DNA of 40,578 nucleotides from JACQFZ01 sp036396275. Lineage in GTDB: Bacteria; Pseudomonadota; Gammaproteobacteria; Acidiferrobacterales; Sulfurifustaceae. Numbering within the stretch: position 1 is the first letter of the stretch; every line of letters starts with the position of its first letter. Under the pieces are notes generated by a model. The model saw only the letters and a list, made by a program, of their open reading frames with translations. It had not been told where the DNA came from and ran no database searches. Below, in pieces: positions 15,644 to 24,648 of this stretch. Made by a program: the position numbers and the translations under genes. The stretch covers positions 1-40,578 of the forward strand of contig DASWLD010000005.1 in the NCBI GenBank assembly GCA_036396275.1, given 5' to 3'.

Positions 15644-17341
15644 TCACTTACTCTCCTCGCACGGCCCCGGGTTCGCGTACATTGCGTCGATTTCTTTTTG
15701 GAAGCGGCGCTCGACTTCCTTGCGCTTCATCTTGAGCGTCGGCGTGAGCAGGCCGTTCTCCAAACCCCATGGTCCCGCCACGCGGGCGATGTAGCGGATG
15801 CGGGCGTAGCCGGGGAAATCTTTCAGCTGGGTGTTGGCGCGGCGGCAGAGGTCGCGCAGATCGTCCGTCTTCGCGACGCACAGCAATCCCAGGTGCGAGC
15901 GCCCTTCGCCGATCAGCATCACGTGCTCGAACGTGGGATCCTGCATGATCGCTTGTTCGGCGTCTTCCGGCGGGACTTTTTCGCCGTTCGAGAGAACGAT
16001 GATTTCCTTGATGCGACCGGTGATGTACACGCGCCCGTCGCGGATACGTGCGACATCGCCGGTGTGCAGCCAGCCGTCGGCGTCGATCGTCGCCTTGGTC
16101 GCTTCCGGGTTGTTCCAATAGCCGAGCATGACATTCGGGCCGCGCGCGAGCAGCTCGCCGTTTTCGGCGCAGCGCAGCTCGACACCTTCGACCGCGCGGC
16201 CGACCGAGAACGGATCGTTGTCGTTCGGGCGGTTGGTGGTGAGCACCGGCGCGGTCTCAGTCATGCCGTAGCCCTGGAGAATATTGAAGCCGAGCCCGAT
16301 GAAGATGCGCGCGAGTTCGCCGGGAAACGCGGCGCCGCCGACGGAAATGGTGCGCAGCCGCCCGCCCATGCGTTCGTGCAATTTCTTCGCGACCAGCGTT
16401 TTCAGAATCGGCCAGAGCAATTTGTCCTTGAGCGTCGCCTCGCCCTTGAAACGCCGCCAGCCGATGTCGACGGCCTTGTCGAATAAATTGCGCTTCGGGC
16501 TGCCCGGCGGCAACGCCTGCTGCATGGCACCCCAGATGCGCTCGAACACGCGCGGCACCGACACCAGCGTCGTCGGCTTGTGCGTCTGTAAATCTTCGCC
16601 GAGCAGCGTGATCGAGCGCGCGTAGGCTACTTGCACGCCGCGATACAAATTTAAATAGTATCCAACGGTGCGCTCGAACGAGTGCGACATCGGCAGGAAC
16701 GACACCGCCACGTCGTCCGGCGTCAATTGCACCACCTTCGACGCCGCAAGCACGTTGCTCACGATATTGCGATGCGACAGCATCACGCCCTTCGGGCGTC
16801 CGGTGGTGCCGGAGGTGTAGATGATCGTCGCCAGCTCCTTGGCATCGACGCGCGAGCGCGCCAGTTCGTGCGTTCCCGCCGGCGCCCAATCGGATAGTTT
16901 TTTCACGCGCGGATCGCTCGGGATCGTGCCGCCGAGGCAAACCACCCGCTCGACGGTCTTCACGTGATCCTTGAGCGCGCTCCACTGCGCGCCGTCCTCG
17001 AGCAGCAGGAAGCGCACGCCGGCGTCGTTCATGCAGAACGCCATGTTGTCCGGCCGGTCGTCGAAGTAGAGCGGCACCGTGACGAGCCCAAGCCCGATCG
17101 CCGCTTGATCGATCAGCACCCACTCGATGCGATTGTGCAGACACATCGACACGCGATCGCCCGGCTTCAGGCCGTCGCGCTTCAACGCCGCCTGCCAGCG
17201 CGCGACCTCGGCCGCGACCTCGCTCCAGGTCATGGTGAACCACTTGGCGCCGTCGAATTGCCGGTAGGCGGGCGCGTTCGGGGTTTCGTGCACGCGTTCG
17301 GCAAAGACATCCGACAGGTTGGATTTATCGGTTATTTGCAT
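15644..17341 (-). CDS. Long-chain acyl-CoA synthetase (AMP-forming), FadD-like
   Basis: This enzyme activates fatty acids to acyl-CoA through an acyl-adenylate. The 565 residues contain the ATP-binding motif IIYTSGTTGRPKGVMLSHRN at 173-192 and SFLPMSHSFERTVGYY. Next come GYGMTETAP (adenylate motif), GWLHTGDVARI with its conserved Asp, and a C-terminal ITGRIKEIIVLSNGEKVPPE with the hinge Arg and Lys. The overall form is the long-chain FACL type, not acetyl-CoA synthetase. ATG 17341 begins MQITDKSNLSDVFAERV. It is last in the beta-oxidation block on this strand, 80 bp after the fadJ-like gene, so it may be co-transcribed. Confidence 0.92.
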   Translation of the reverse strand: MQITDKSNLSDVFAERVHETPNAPAYRQFDGAKWFTMTWSEVAAEVARWQAALKRDGLKPGDRVSMCLHNRIEWVLIDQAAIGLGLVTVPLYFDDRPDNMAFCMNDAGVRFLLLEDGAQWSALKDHVKTVERVVCLGGTIPSDPRVKKLSDWAPAGTHELARSRVDAKELATIIYTSGTTGRPKGVMLSHRNIVSNVLAASKVVQLTPDDVAVSFLPMSHSFERTVGYYLNLYRGVQVAYARSITLLGEDLQTHKPTTLVSVPRVFERIWGAMQQALPPGSPKRNLFDKAVDIGWRRFKGEATLKDKLLWPILKTLVAKKLHERMGGRLRTISVGGAAFPGELARIFIGLGFNILQGYGMTETAPVLTTNRPNDNDPFSVGRAVEGVELRCAENGELLARGPNVMLGYWNNPEATKATIDADGWLHTGDVARIRDGRVYITGRIKEIIVLSNGEKVPPEDAEQAIMQDPTFEHVMLIGEGRSHLGLLCVAKTDDLRDLCRRANTQLKDFPGYARIRYIARVAGPWGLENGLLTPTLKMKRKEVERRFQKEIDAMYANPGPCEESK

Positions 17342-17421
17342 GGGCCACCATCGCTGTTATGGAGGAAGGCGCGACTACCTTACGGCAGGCGTAGCGTGCG
17401 CGTAAAGACGGGGATGGCGCG

Positions 17422-19557
17422 TCAGTCCGACGGGCTGACGGCGCGGAGCAACAACTCCGGCTGCGACCAGCCGGGATCGGGCGAAAAGCGCTCGCCGTAT
17501 TCCTGCGAAAGGCGATAAAGGCTGTGGCCGATACCGGTGGAGCCCAGGCTTTCGGCATAACGCACCGGCCCTCCCAGATATGGCGCGAACCCGGCGCCGT
17601 AGACCATGCCGGCATCGACCGCGTCGGGACCGTCGACGATTCTCTCGCGCAGGCAAACCATGGCTTCGTTCAGCAGCCGCAGCACCAGACGTTCCATGAT
17701 CGGTATATGCCGCGGCAGGCGCCCAGAATTGATGCGCCGCGGGCGGCGTGGGCGGCCCTTGGCGTCGTAGCGATAGAAGCCGTGGCCGGTTTTCTTGCCG
17801 AGGCGCCCCTGCGCCACCAGCTCGCGCAACTCCTGCGGCACCGGCACCCCGAGCGGACCGGACAGCGTTTCCGCGACCGACAGGCAGATATCGAGCCCGA
17901 CCGTGTCGGCGAGCTCGATCGGCCCCACCGGCATGCCGAAGTCGACCGCCGCTTGGTCGATAGCCGTCGCCGCCACGCCGTCTTCGAGCAACTTCACGGC
18001 CTCGAGCAGGTACGGCGTTAGCACGCGGTTGACGAGGAAGCCCGGATTGCTCGCGACGTCGAGCGGCAGACGGTCGATCGCCACGGTCCAGGCACGTGCG
18101 CGATTAAGCGCCGCGTCGGCGGTTTGCCGGCCGCGCACAAGCTCCACCAGCTGCATACGCGTCGCCGGATTGAAGAAGTGCAGACCGAGCAAGCGCGACG
18201 GATCGCCTAAGCCTTGCGCGATGCTTTCGAGCGGTATGCTCGAGGTATTAGTCGCGAGCACCGCGTCGGGTTTGGCGGCTTCCTCGATGTGCGCGAACAG
18301 CGCGCGCTTGGCGTCGAGCTTCTCGACGATCGCCTCGATCACGAGATCGGCCCGGCGCAATCCGTGGCCGGCGAGATCGGGAGCGAATCGATCCATGGCC
18401 GCTTGCCGCTCGCGCGCGTCCTTGAAGCGGCGTTGAAAGAATCCCGCGGCGCGAGCGACGGCGCGCGCTAGAATTTCAGGCTGTTGATCCTGCAGGCTCA
18501 CGCGGAATCCCTGGGCCGCGGCCCAGGTCGCGATGTCGGCGCCCATCGTGCCGGCGCCGATTACGTGCACCGATTGAATTCCATGCGGGTGCCGGCGCCC
18601 GCGCCGCTTGAGTTCCTCGCCCAATAGGAACACGTGGACCAAATTCCGGCTGGTGCGGCCGACCAACAGTTCGCCGAGCGACGCCGCTTCCTCCTCGGCC
18701 GGGGCCTTGCGGCGCCAAAGATCGATAATGCGATAGGGCGCCGGATAGTGATCGGGATCGGCCTGCTTGCGGGCGCGGCGCTCCAGGCCGCGCACGACCA
18801 GCGGCCGCAGCGGCCTGAAACCGGGTAGCCGCCGCGTCCACGGCGCGCGCTGCTGCTTCGGGCGGCGCTGGATAAACGTTTGCGCAGCGAACAGCGCGTG
18901 GCGCTCCGGCACAACGTCGTCGACGAGACCGAGACGGCGCGCCGTGCGCGCGTCGATGCTTCTCCCGGTCATCATGAGATCGAGCGCGGCAACGTGCCCG
19001 ATCAAGCGCGGCAACCGGACCGTACCGGCGAACCCCGGGTGGATACCGAGGCGCACTTCGGGCAGACCGAAGCGCGCGCCCGCGCCATCGAGCGCCACGC
19101 GATACGTACAGGCGAGCGCGACTTCGAGTCCGCCGCCGAGGCAAAAACCGTGGATCAGCGCGACCGAGGGAAACGCAAACGCCGGCAGCCGATCGAGCGT
19201 GAGTTGGGCTTGGCGCGCGAGCTGCGCCGCTTGCGCTGCGTCGGTAACGTTCTCGAATTCACGGACGTCGGCACCGGCGATGAAGCCGGACGCTTTGGCC
19301 GAACGGATGATCAACCCCTGGACACCGCGGTTTGCGATGTCGCTTAAGCTCCGGTCGAACTCTTCCATCACTTCGCGCGACAACGCGTTCGTCGACTGAC
19401 CGGCGACGTCGATGGTCAACAGCGCGATCTCTTGGTTCGGTTCCGCCGCAATCAGCCGGCCGGTGGTGTCGATCGCGCCGTACTCGACGCGCCAATGCCG
19501 GCACGGCGCGTGTGCGATCGGGCGGACGACCGCGGATGATTCGGAAACCTCGTTCAT
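17422..19557 (-). CDS. fadJ: Bifunctional enoyl-CoA hydratase / 3-hydroxyacyl-CoA dehydrogenase (FadJ-like)
   Basis: This protein carries out the second and third steps of beta-oxidation. In 711 residues, the hydratase domain (about 40-230) has GFIAGADVREF for the oxyanion hole, GGGLE with catalytic Glu145 and GLPEVRLGIHPGFAG with Glu167. The dehydrogenase domain starts with VHVIGAGTMGADIA at about 330. Its catalytic His460 lies in LHFFNPATRMQLVEL, and the C-terminal domain has NPGFLVNRVLTPYLLEA and GKKTGHGFYRY. Length and order match FadJ/FadB. ATG 19557 overlaps the thiolase stop as ATGA; the open frame extends further upstream only as arginine-rich shadow sequence within the thiolase gene. 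FadB versus FadJ class is not firmly decided. Confidence 0.92.
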   Translation of the reverse strand: MNEVSESSAVVRPIAHAPCRHWRVEYGAIDTTGRLIAAEPNQEIALLTIDVAGQSTNALSREVMEEFDRSLSDIANRGVQGLIIRSAKASGFIAGADVREFENVTDAAQAAQLARQAQLTLDRLPAFAFPSVALIHGFCLGGGLEVALACTYRVALDGAGARFGLPEVRLGIHPGFAGTVRLPRLIGHVAALDLMMTGRSIDARTARRLGLVDDVVPERHALFAAQTFIQRRPKQQRAPWTRRLPGFRPLRPLVVRGLERRARKQADPDHYPAPYRIIDLWRRKAPAEEEAASLGELLVGRTSRNLVHVFLLGEELKRRGRRHPHGIQSVHVIGAGTMGADIATWAAAQGFRVSLQDQQPEILARAVARAAGFFQRRFKDARERQAAMDRFAPDLAGHGLRRADLVIEAIVEKLDAKRALFAHIEEAAKPDAVLATNTSSIPLESIAQGLGDPSRLLGLHFFNPATRMQLVELVRGRQTADAALNRARAWTVAIDRLPLDVASNPGFLVNRVLTPYLLEAVKLLEDGVAATAIDQAAVDFGMPVGPIELADTVGLDICLSVAETLSGPLGVPVPQELRELVAQGRLGKKTGHGFYRYDAKGRPRRPRRINSGRLPRHIPIMERLVLRLLNEAMVCLRERIVDGPDAVDAGMVYGAGFAPYLGGPVRYAESLGSTGIGHSLYRLSQEYGERFSPDPGWSQPELLLRAVSPSD

Positions 19558-20855
19558 GCGGCTTCGCCGCTCGCGACGCGCAGCAACGCCGCGCCGCCTT
19601 GGCCGCCGCCGATGCAAAGCGTCGCGACCCCGAGCCCGCCGCCTTTGCGCTTGAGCGCCTTGAGCAGATGCAGCACCAGTCGCGCGCCCGACGTCCCGAT
19701 CGGGTGCCCGCAGGCGATCGCGCCGCCCTCGGGGTTGAGCCGCTCGGGCGGCATCGCGCCGAGCGGCGCGTCGAGCCCAAGTTCCGCGCGGGCGTACTCG
19801 GCGCTGTCCCACGCCGCCTGACAGGCGAGCACCTGCGCGGCAAACGCTTCGTTCAATTCCATTTGCGCGAGGTCCTGCATCTTCACCTGCGCGCGGCTGA
19901 GCAGTCTTGCGACCGCGTGCACCGGACCCAAGCCCATCTGGCGCGGATCGACGCCGGCCCAATCGTGGCCGAGCCATTCGCCGAGCACCGGCAGTCGATG
20001 TCGCTGCACCGCCGCCTCGCCGGCAACGACGACCAGCGCCGCGCCGTCGGTCACCTGCGAGCTGTTGCCCGAGGTGACTTGGCCGTACTTCGGATCGAAT
20101 ACGGGCTTGAGCTTGGCGAGCTGGATCGCGTCGGTGTCGCGCCGCAAACCGGTATCTTCGGCGTAGAACTTGCCGCTCGCGTGGTACAACACCTCGACCT
20201 CATCGGCCATGTAACCCGCGTCGTACGTCAGCGCCAAACGCTGATGGCTTCGTAACGCGTACGCGTCCTGCGCTTCGCGCGAAATCCCGAAGCGATGCGC
20301 CAGCACTTCCGCCGTCTGGCCCATGGAAAGATTCACCAGCGGATCGGTGAGTCCGAGCAAGAGCGAATACACCGGCTGCAACTGCGCCGGGCGAAAGCGC
20401 GCCGCCGCGCGCACGCGGCCCCACACGCCGCGCGCGCGAAACATGCCGCCGAGCCAGGCGACCATCTTCGCGTTCCACAATATCGGCGCGCGGCTCATCG
20501 CTTCGGTGCCGCCGGCGAGCACCAGATCGGCTTGCCCGAGTTGTATCCGTTCCACGGCGCAAGCCACGGCCTGCAAACCGGAGGCGCAATTGCGCTGAAC
20601 CGTAAACGCCGGAACCCTCTGATCGCATCCGAGGCGCAGCGCCACGACGCGCGCGATGTTGGCCTCCTCCGGTCCGGGGATGACGCAACCCAAAATCACT
20701 TCATCGAACGCACCCGGCTCGAACGGCATGCGCGCAAGCAACGGCCGGCCGGCGGCGACCGCCAAATCCGACGCCGAAAACGGCCCCGGTTCCGCGCGCG
20801 CTTTCAGCAGCGGCGTACGCGTTCCGTCCACGATGAAGACTCGACTTTGTGACAT
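19554..20855 (-). CDS. fadI: Acetyl-CoA C-acyltransferase (thiolase, FadI/FadA-like)
   Basis: This is the last step of beta-oxidation, thiolytic release of acetyl-CoA. The 433 residues show VDGTRTPLLKA at the N-terminus. The nucleophile Cys90 is in QRNCASGLQA. NEAFAAQ follows, with catalytic His in CGHPIGTSGARL and the second Cys in CIGGGQGGA. It is somewhat longer than FadA (about 390) and close to FadI (about 436), which fits its pairing with the downstream FadJ-like gene. ATG 20855 begins MSQSRVFIVDG. The gene follows fadE after 39 bp and overlaps the next gene. Confidence 0.92.
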   Translation of the reverse strand: MSQSRVFIVDGTRTPLLKARAEPGPFSASDLAVAAGRPLLARMPFEPGAFDEVILGCVIPGPEEANIARVVALRLGCDQRVPAFTVQRNCASGLQAVACAVERIQLGQADLVLAGGTEAMSRAPILWNAKMVAWLGGMFRARGVWGRVRAAARFRPAQLQPVYSLLLGLTDPLVNLSMGQTAEVLAHRFGISREAQDAYALRSHQRLALTYDAGYMADEVEVLYHASGKFYAEDTGLRRDTDAIQLAKLKPVFDPKYGQVTSGNSSQVTDGAALVVVAGEAAVQRHRLPVLGEWLGHDWAGVDPRQMGLGPVHAVARLLSRAQVKMQDLAQMELNEAFAAQVLACQAAWDSAEYARAELGLDAPLGAMPPERLNPEGGAIACGHPIGTSGARLVLHLLKALKRKGGGLGVATLCIGGGQGGAALLRVASGEAA

Positions 20856-20894
20856 GGATGGGTGGTCGAGGTGTCGCTACGGTAACCGTGCCAT

Positions 20895-23315
20895 TCAAAA
20901 GCTCTCGGGCGCGAAGTCATCCACGGCGATAACCGCCCGACGCGCGGCGTGCGCCGTGCGCGCGAGCTCGGCCTCCGCCGCGGTCAACAAACCTTGCGCC
21001 AACGACGACTCGATCAGGCCGTCGCGGGTTATGGCCATCTGCCGCTCCGCGAGATGATCCAATTTGCGTTCGACCGCTTCGGCGGCGATTACTTTCGGCA
21101 GCGCGTCTTCGATGCGCCCGAGCGCGGAGATCGAATCCGTCGGCAGGAAAATTCCCGCCGTCAGGCGATCGCGCGCCGCCGACGGTTCGAGCAAGAGGCG
21201 TGCGGCCTCGTGACCGAGGCGATCGCTCGGCGCGCGCGCGCGAGCGCCGAAGGGGAACGTGAACGCGCAAGCGATGAACGCCGCCGCGCGATTGGGGAAA
21301 TTGCGCAGCACCCCGATCAACGCCTGTTCCAATCGATGCAACAGGTCTTCGCAGGCCCATGCGAAGAGCGCTTCGTCGTCGGCCGGCCGGCCTTGATCCT
21401 CGAAGCGCTTGATCGCCGCCGAGGCGAGATAAAACAGGCTCAAGGCGTCGGCGAACCGGCCGGAGATTTTTTCGCTGCGCTTGACCGCGCCACCGAGCGT
21501 CAGCAGCGCAACGTCGGAAATCAGCGCAAACGCCGCGCTATAGCGCGTCAGCCGCTGCGCGTAGCGCCGTGCCGGCCGGCGAAACGGAACGGAAACGATG
21601 CGCGCCGACGTGAGCGCGAACCACAGGCCGCGCGCGACGTTGCTCAAAAACAAGCCGATATGCCCGAACAGCGCCTTGTCGAACCGCCGGCGCCCGCGTG
21701 CGGTCTCGGCGTCGGCGACCGCCTGCATTTCGTGCCACAGATACGGATGGCAGCGCACCGCGCCCTGGCCGTAAATGATAAGCGAGCGCGTGAGAATATT
21801 GGCGCCCTCGACGGTAATGCTGATCGGCAGCGACTGATACCCGGCGCCGATGAGGTTGCGTGGACCGAGACAAATGCCGGACCCGCCGTGGACGTCCATC
21901 GCGTCGTTCACCGCGCGGCGCATGCGTTCCGTCAGCTGATACTTGACGATCGCCGACACCACCGCCGGCTGTTCGCCGGCGTCGAGGCCGACCAGCGTCA
22001 ACTGGCGCGCCGCGTCCATCAGATAGGCGTTGCCGGCGATGCGCGCGAGCGCTTCTTCCACGCCCTCGAAGCGTCCGACCGGGACTTTGAACTGCTTGCG
22101 GATGCGCGCGTACGCCCCGGTGCCGCGGCAAGCTATCTTGACCGAAGCAACGCTCAGTGCCGGCAGCGAAATACCGCGTCCGACCGCCAGGCGCTCGACC
22201 AACATGCGCCAGCCCTGGCCGATGTATGGCGGGCCGCCGATCAGCCATTCCATCGGAATAAAAACGTCCTTGCCGCTGTTCGGACCGTTTTGAAACGCGG
22301 CGTTCAGCGGATCGTGCCGCCGGCCGATAGTTACTCCGGGCGTGTCCGTCGGGATCAGCGCGAGCGTGATGCCGCGCTCGACTTGCGGTCCCAGCAACCC
22401 GTCGGGATCGTAGAGCTTGAACGCGAGCCCGAGCAGCGTCGCCACCGGGCCGAGCGTGATGTAGCGCTTCTCCCACGTGAGGCGTACGCCGAGGACGTCG
22501 TTCTTGCCGTCGAAGCCGCCGCGGCAGACGACACCGTGGTCGGGCATCGCACTCGCGTCGCTGCCGGCTTCCGGGCCGGTCAGCGCGAAACAGGGAATCT
22601 CTTCGCCGCGCGCGAGCCGCGGGAGATAGTAGTTTTTTTGCTCGTCGGTACCGTAGTGCATCAGGAGTTCCGCCGGTCCGAGCGAGTTCGGCACCATCAC
22701 GGTCACCGCCGCGGTGAGGCTGCGCGAAGCGAGTTTCATCACGACTTCCGAGTGAGCCTGCGCGGAAAATTCGAGGCCGTCGTACTTCTTCGGGATAATC
22801 ATGCCGAAGAACTTGTGCGACTTAATGAACGCCCAGATTTCCGGCGGCAGGTCGCGGCGCTCGTGCACGACGTCCCATTCGTCGAGCATCCGGCACAAAT
22901 CCTCGACCGGTCCGTCGATAAACGCGCGTTCGTCCGGCGACAGCGACGGTGCCGGCACGTCAAGTAACCGTTTCCAGCGCGGTCGGCCGGTGAAGAATTC
23001 CGCCTCCCACCAAACGGTGCCGGCCTCGAGCGCTTCGCGTTCGGTATCCGACACCGGCGGCAGGAGTCGGCGAAAGATTTTAAAGACGGCGTTGCTCAGC
23101 AGCACGCGCCGCAACGGCGGGATATTGAGCGGCGCCGCAATGAGCACGAACGCCGCCCACAGCGCGATCAAGCTCGAACCGGCGACGGGGCAATAGTAGG
23201 TAAGCGCGGCGAGCGCCGCGGCGGCACCGACGCTCGCGACCCACAGCGGAACGCGCAGATACGCCACGATCCCAACGATCGCGAGAGCGAGCAGTAGGTA
23301 GGCTACGATGATCAC
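20895..23315 (-). CDS. fadE: Acyl-CoA dehydrogenase, FadE family
   Basis: This enzyme catalyses the first oxidation of acyl-CoA to trans-2-enoyl-CoA with FAD. The 806 residues match E. coli FadE (814) along most of their length. Two N-terminal hydrophobic helices (about 1-65) anchor it to the membrane. TVWWEAEFFTGRPRWKRLL and FIDGPVEDLCRMLDEWDVVHE follow, then the dehydrogenase core with FGMIIPKKYDGLEFSAQAHSE, NSLGPAELLMHYGTDEQK and CFALTGPEAGSDAS. A later region contains MDVHGGSGICLGPRN. The start is GTG at 23315, giving MIIVAYLLLALAIVG. It stands 43 bp downstream of the rubredoxin gene on the same strand. Confidence 0.95.
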   Translation of the reverse strand: MIIVAYLLLALAIVGIVAYLRVPLWVASVGAAAALAALTYYCPVAGSSLIALWAAFVLIAAPLNIPPLRRVLLSNAVFKIFRRLLPPVSDTEREALEAGTVWWEAEFFTGRPRWKRLLDVPAPSLSPDERAFIDGPVEDLCRMLDEWDVVHERRDLPPEIWAFIKSHKFFGMIIPKKYDGLEFSAQAHSEVVMKLASRSLTAAVTVMVPNSLGPAELLMHYGTDEQKNYYLPRLARGEEIPCFALTGPEAGSDASAMPDHGVVCRGGFDGKNDVLGVRLTWEKRYITLGPVATLLGLAFKLYDPDGLLGPQVERGITLALIPTDTPGVTIGRRHDPLNAAFQNGPNSGKDVFIPMEWLIGGPPYIGQGWRMLVERLAVGRGISLPALSVASVKIACRGTGAYARIRKQFKVPVGRFEGVEEALARIAGNAYLMDAARQLTLVGLDAGEQPAVVSAIVKYQLTERMRRAVNDAMDVHGGSGICLGPRNLIGAGYQSLPISITVEGANILTRSLIIYGQGAVRCHPYLWHEMQAVADAETARGRRRFDKALFGHIGLFLSNVARGLWFALTSARIVSVPFRRPARRYAQRLTRYSAAFALISDVALLTLGGAVKRSEKISGRFADALSLFYLASAAIKRFEDQGRPADDEALFAWACEDLLHRLEQALIGVLRNFPNRAAAFIACAFTFPFGARARAPSDRLGHEAARLLLEPSAARDRLTAGIFLPTDSISALGRIEDALPKVIAAEAVERKLDHLAERQMAITRDGLIESSLAQGLLTAAEAELARTAHAARRAVIAVDDFAPESF

Positions 23316-23358
23316 GATCCGGTGTGTGCCTCGACGCGGTTAGACAGCGGCTACACGA

Positions 23359-23523
23359 TCATATCTCGATCAGCTCGAAGTCGTTCTTGGCCGCGCCGCA
23401 CTCGGGACACTTCCAATTTTCCGGAATGTCTTCCCAGAGCGTCCCCGGGGCTATTCCTTCCTGCGGCAATCCTTTCTCCTCATCGTAGACAAAACCGCAC
23501 ACCACACACATGAACGTTCGCAT
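23359..23523 (-). CDS. Rubredoxin
   Basis: This is a small iron-sulfur electron carrier of 54 residues with one iron held by four cysteines. Cys6 and Cys9 are in CVVCGFVYDEEKG; Cys39 and Cys42 are in CPECGAAKNDFELIEI. WEDIPENW between them is the standard aromatic core. ATG 23523 (MRTFMCVVCG) gives the normal rubredoxin length; upstream ATGs in the frame would add unrelated residues. The place just before fadE on the same strand suggests shared expression with fatty-acid oxidation, and an electron-transfer role for some nearby oxidoreductase is inference. Partners such as an alkane hydroxylase or rubredoxin reductase are not in view. Confidence 0.93.
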   Translation of the reverse strand: MRTFMCVVCGFVYDEEKGLPQEGIAPGTLWEDIPENWKCPECGAAKNDFELIEI

Positions 23524-23561
23524 GATTATTTTGACACCCAAATGGCGATGAATCGAAACGC

Positions 23562-23589
23562 AACGGGGCCGCTCCCAACCGGCCCCGTT
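23562..23589. promoter_or_regulatory. 10-bp perfect hairpin in the divergent rubredoxin/hemH region
   Basis: AACGGGGCCG (23562-23571) pairs with CGGCCCCGTT (23580-23589) around an 8-nt loop. A 10-nt direct repeat, ACCCAAATGG, flanks it at 23536-23545 and 23619-23628. The region 23524-23675 separates two divergent starts, so these may be regulatory or the hairpin may act as a transcript barrier. No T-tract follows on either side. Confidence 0.4.
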
Positions 23590-23675
23590 CCTCGCGGGGT
23601 CGGATTGTCCCATGTTCAACCCAAATGGTGAAACCGGCAGGGGGGCGTTAGAATCCGCGGTTCACTCGCCCCGCC

Positions 23676-24647
23676 ATGAATCAACGATCCGCCGTCGTGC
23701 TGCTGAATTTGGGAGGTCCGGACTCCCTCGATGCCGTGCGGCCTTTTCTCTACAACCTGTTCTCCGACCCGGACATTTTCAAGCTGCCGTTGGCGCGCCT
23801 GACGCAGAAACCGTTCGCGTCGCTCGTCAGCCGGCGCCGCGCGCCGGAGGCCGCGAAGGGTTATGCCGCGATCGGCGGTAAATCGCCGCTGCTGGAAAAC
23901 ACTCAGGCTCAGGCGCGCGCGCTGCAGCAAGTGCTCGATAACGCGGGCGCGCCCATCGATGTCCATGTCTGCATGCGCTATTGGCACCCGATGGCGCCCG
24001 CGGTGGTCGCCGAATTGAAACGGCGCGGTTACCAACGGGTGGTGCTGCTGCCGCTGTACCCGCAGTACTCGGTCACGACGACCGGCAGCTCCGTGCACGC
24101 GTTCGAGCACGAGTGCGCGCGCCAGCGCTACCGGCCGCAGGTGCGTCTCGTGCGCCAGTGGTACGATGAACCGAACTATCAAGACGCCATCGTGCGGACG
24201 CTTAAAAACGAACTCGCGCGCTTCCCCGATCCGCGACCCGGACACGTCGAGCTGCTGCTGTCGGCGCACGGTCTTCCGCGCAAAATTGTCGACCGCGGTG
24301 ATCCGTACGAACAACAAATCGTCGCCACCGCCGACGCCGTCCGCGCGAAGCTCGCCTGGCCCAACGTGACGCTTTGTTACCAAAGCCGCGTCGGCCCGCT
24401 CGAGTGGCTCAAGCCCTACACGGACGAAGTGATCCGCGAGAAAGCGCGCGCCGGCGTCGGACAACTGTTGGTGTATCCGATCGCGTTCGTCTCGGATCAC
24501 GTGGAGACGCTTTATGAACTCGGCATCACCTACGCGGCGATTGCACGCGAATGCGGCATCGAACACTATCGAGTCGCGCCGGCGTTGAACGCCGACCCCG
24601 GCCTCATCGCGGCGTTGCGCGACTGTGTCATGCGCGAATGCCGCTGA
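23676..24647 (+). CDS. hemH: Ferrochelatase
   Basis: This enzyme inserts ferrous iron into protoporphyrin IX, the last step of haem synthesis. The 323 residues have VVLLNLGGPDSLDAVRPFLYNLFSD at the N-terminus. MRYWHPMAPAV and LLPLYPQYSVTTTGSS follow, with catalytic His198 in LLSAHGLPRKIVDRGDPY. CYQSRVGPLEWLKPYTDE and VYPIAFVSDHVETLYELGI (Glu277, Glu281) complete the core. The length is that of proteobacterial HemH. ATG 23676 gives MNQRSAVVLLNLGG. It is the first gene of a plus-strand run with thiD, thiE and hemL. The cell will need haem for the bd oxidase and cytochrome c4 in this window. Confidence 0.96.
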   Translation: MNQRSAVVLLNLGGPDSLDAVRPFLYNLFSDPDIFKLPLARLTQKPFASLVSRRRAPEAAKGYAAIGGKSPLLENTQAQARALQQVLDNAGAPIDVHVCMRYWHPMAPAVVAELKRRGYQRVVLLPLYPQYSVTTTGSSVHAFEHECARQRYRPQVRLVRQWYDEPNYQDAIVRTLKNELARFPDPRPGHVELLLSAHGLPRKIVDRGDPYEQQIVATADAVRAKLAWPNVTLCYQSRVGPLEWLKPYTDEVIREKARAGVGQLLVYPIAFVSDHVETLYELGITYAAIARECGIEHYRVAPALNADPGLIAALRDCVMRECR

Positions 24648-24648
24648 C

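Noticed and set aside
19558..19977. N-terminal extension of the fadJ-like frame to 851 codons
   Set aside because: The added residues are arginine-rich and overlap the thiolase gene; ATG 19557 overlaps the thiolase stop and gives the family length.
20949..22967. Long plus-strand open frame (672 codons) opposite fadE
   Set aside because: It is rich in Arg and Ala with no domain, and lies exactly opposite a full-length FadE match; a GC-bias shadow.
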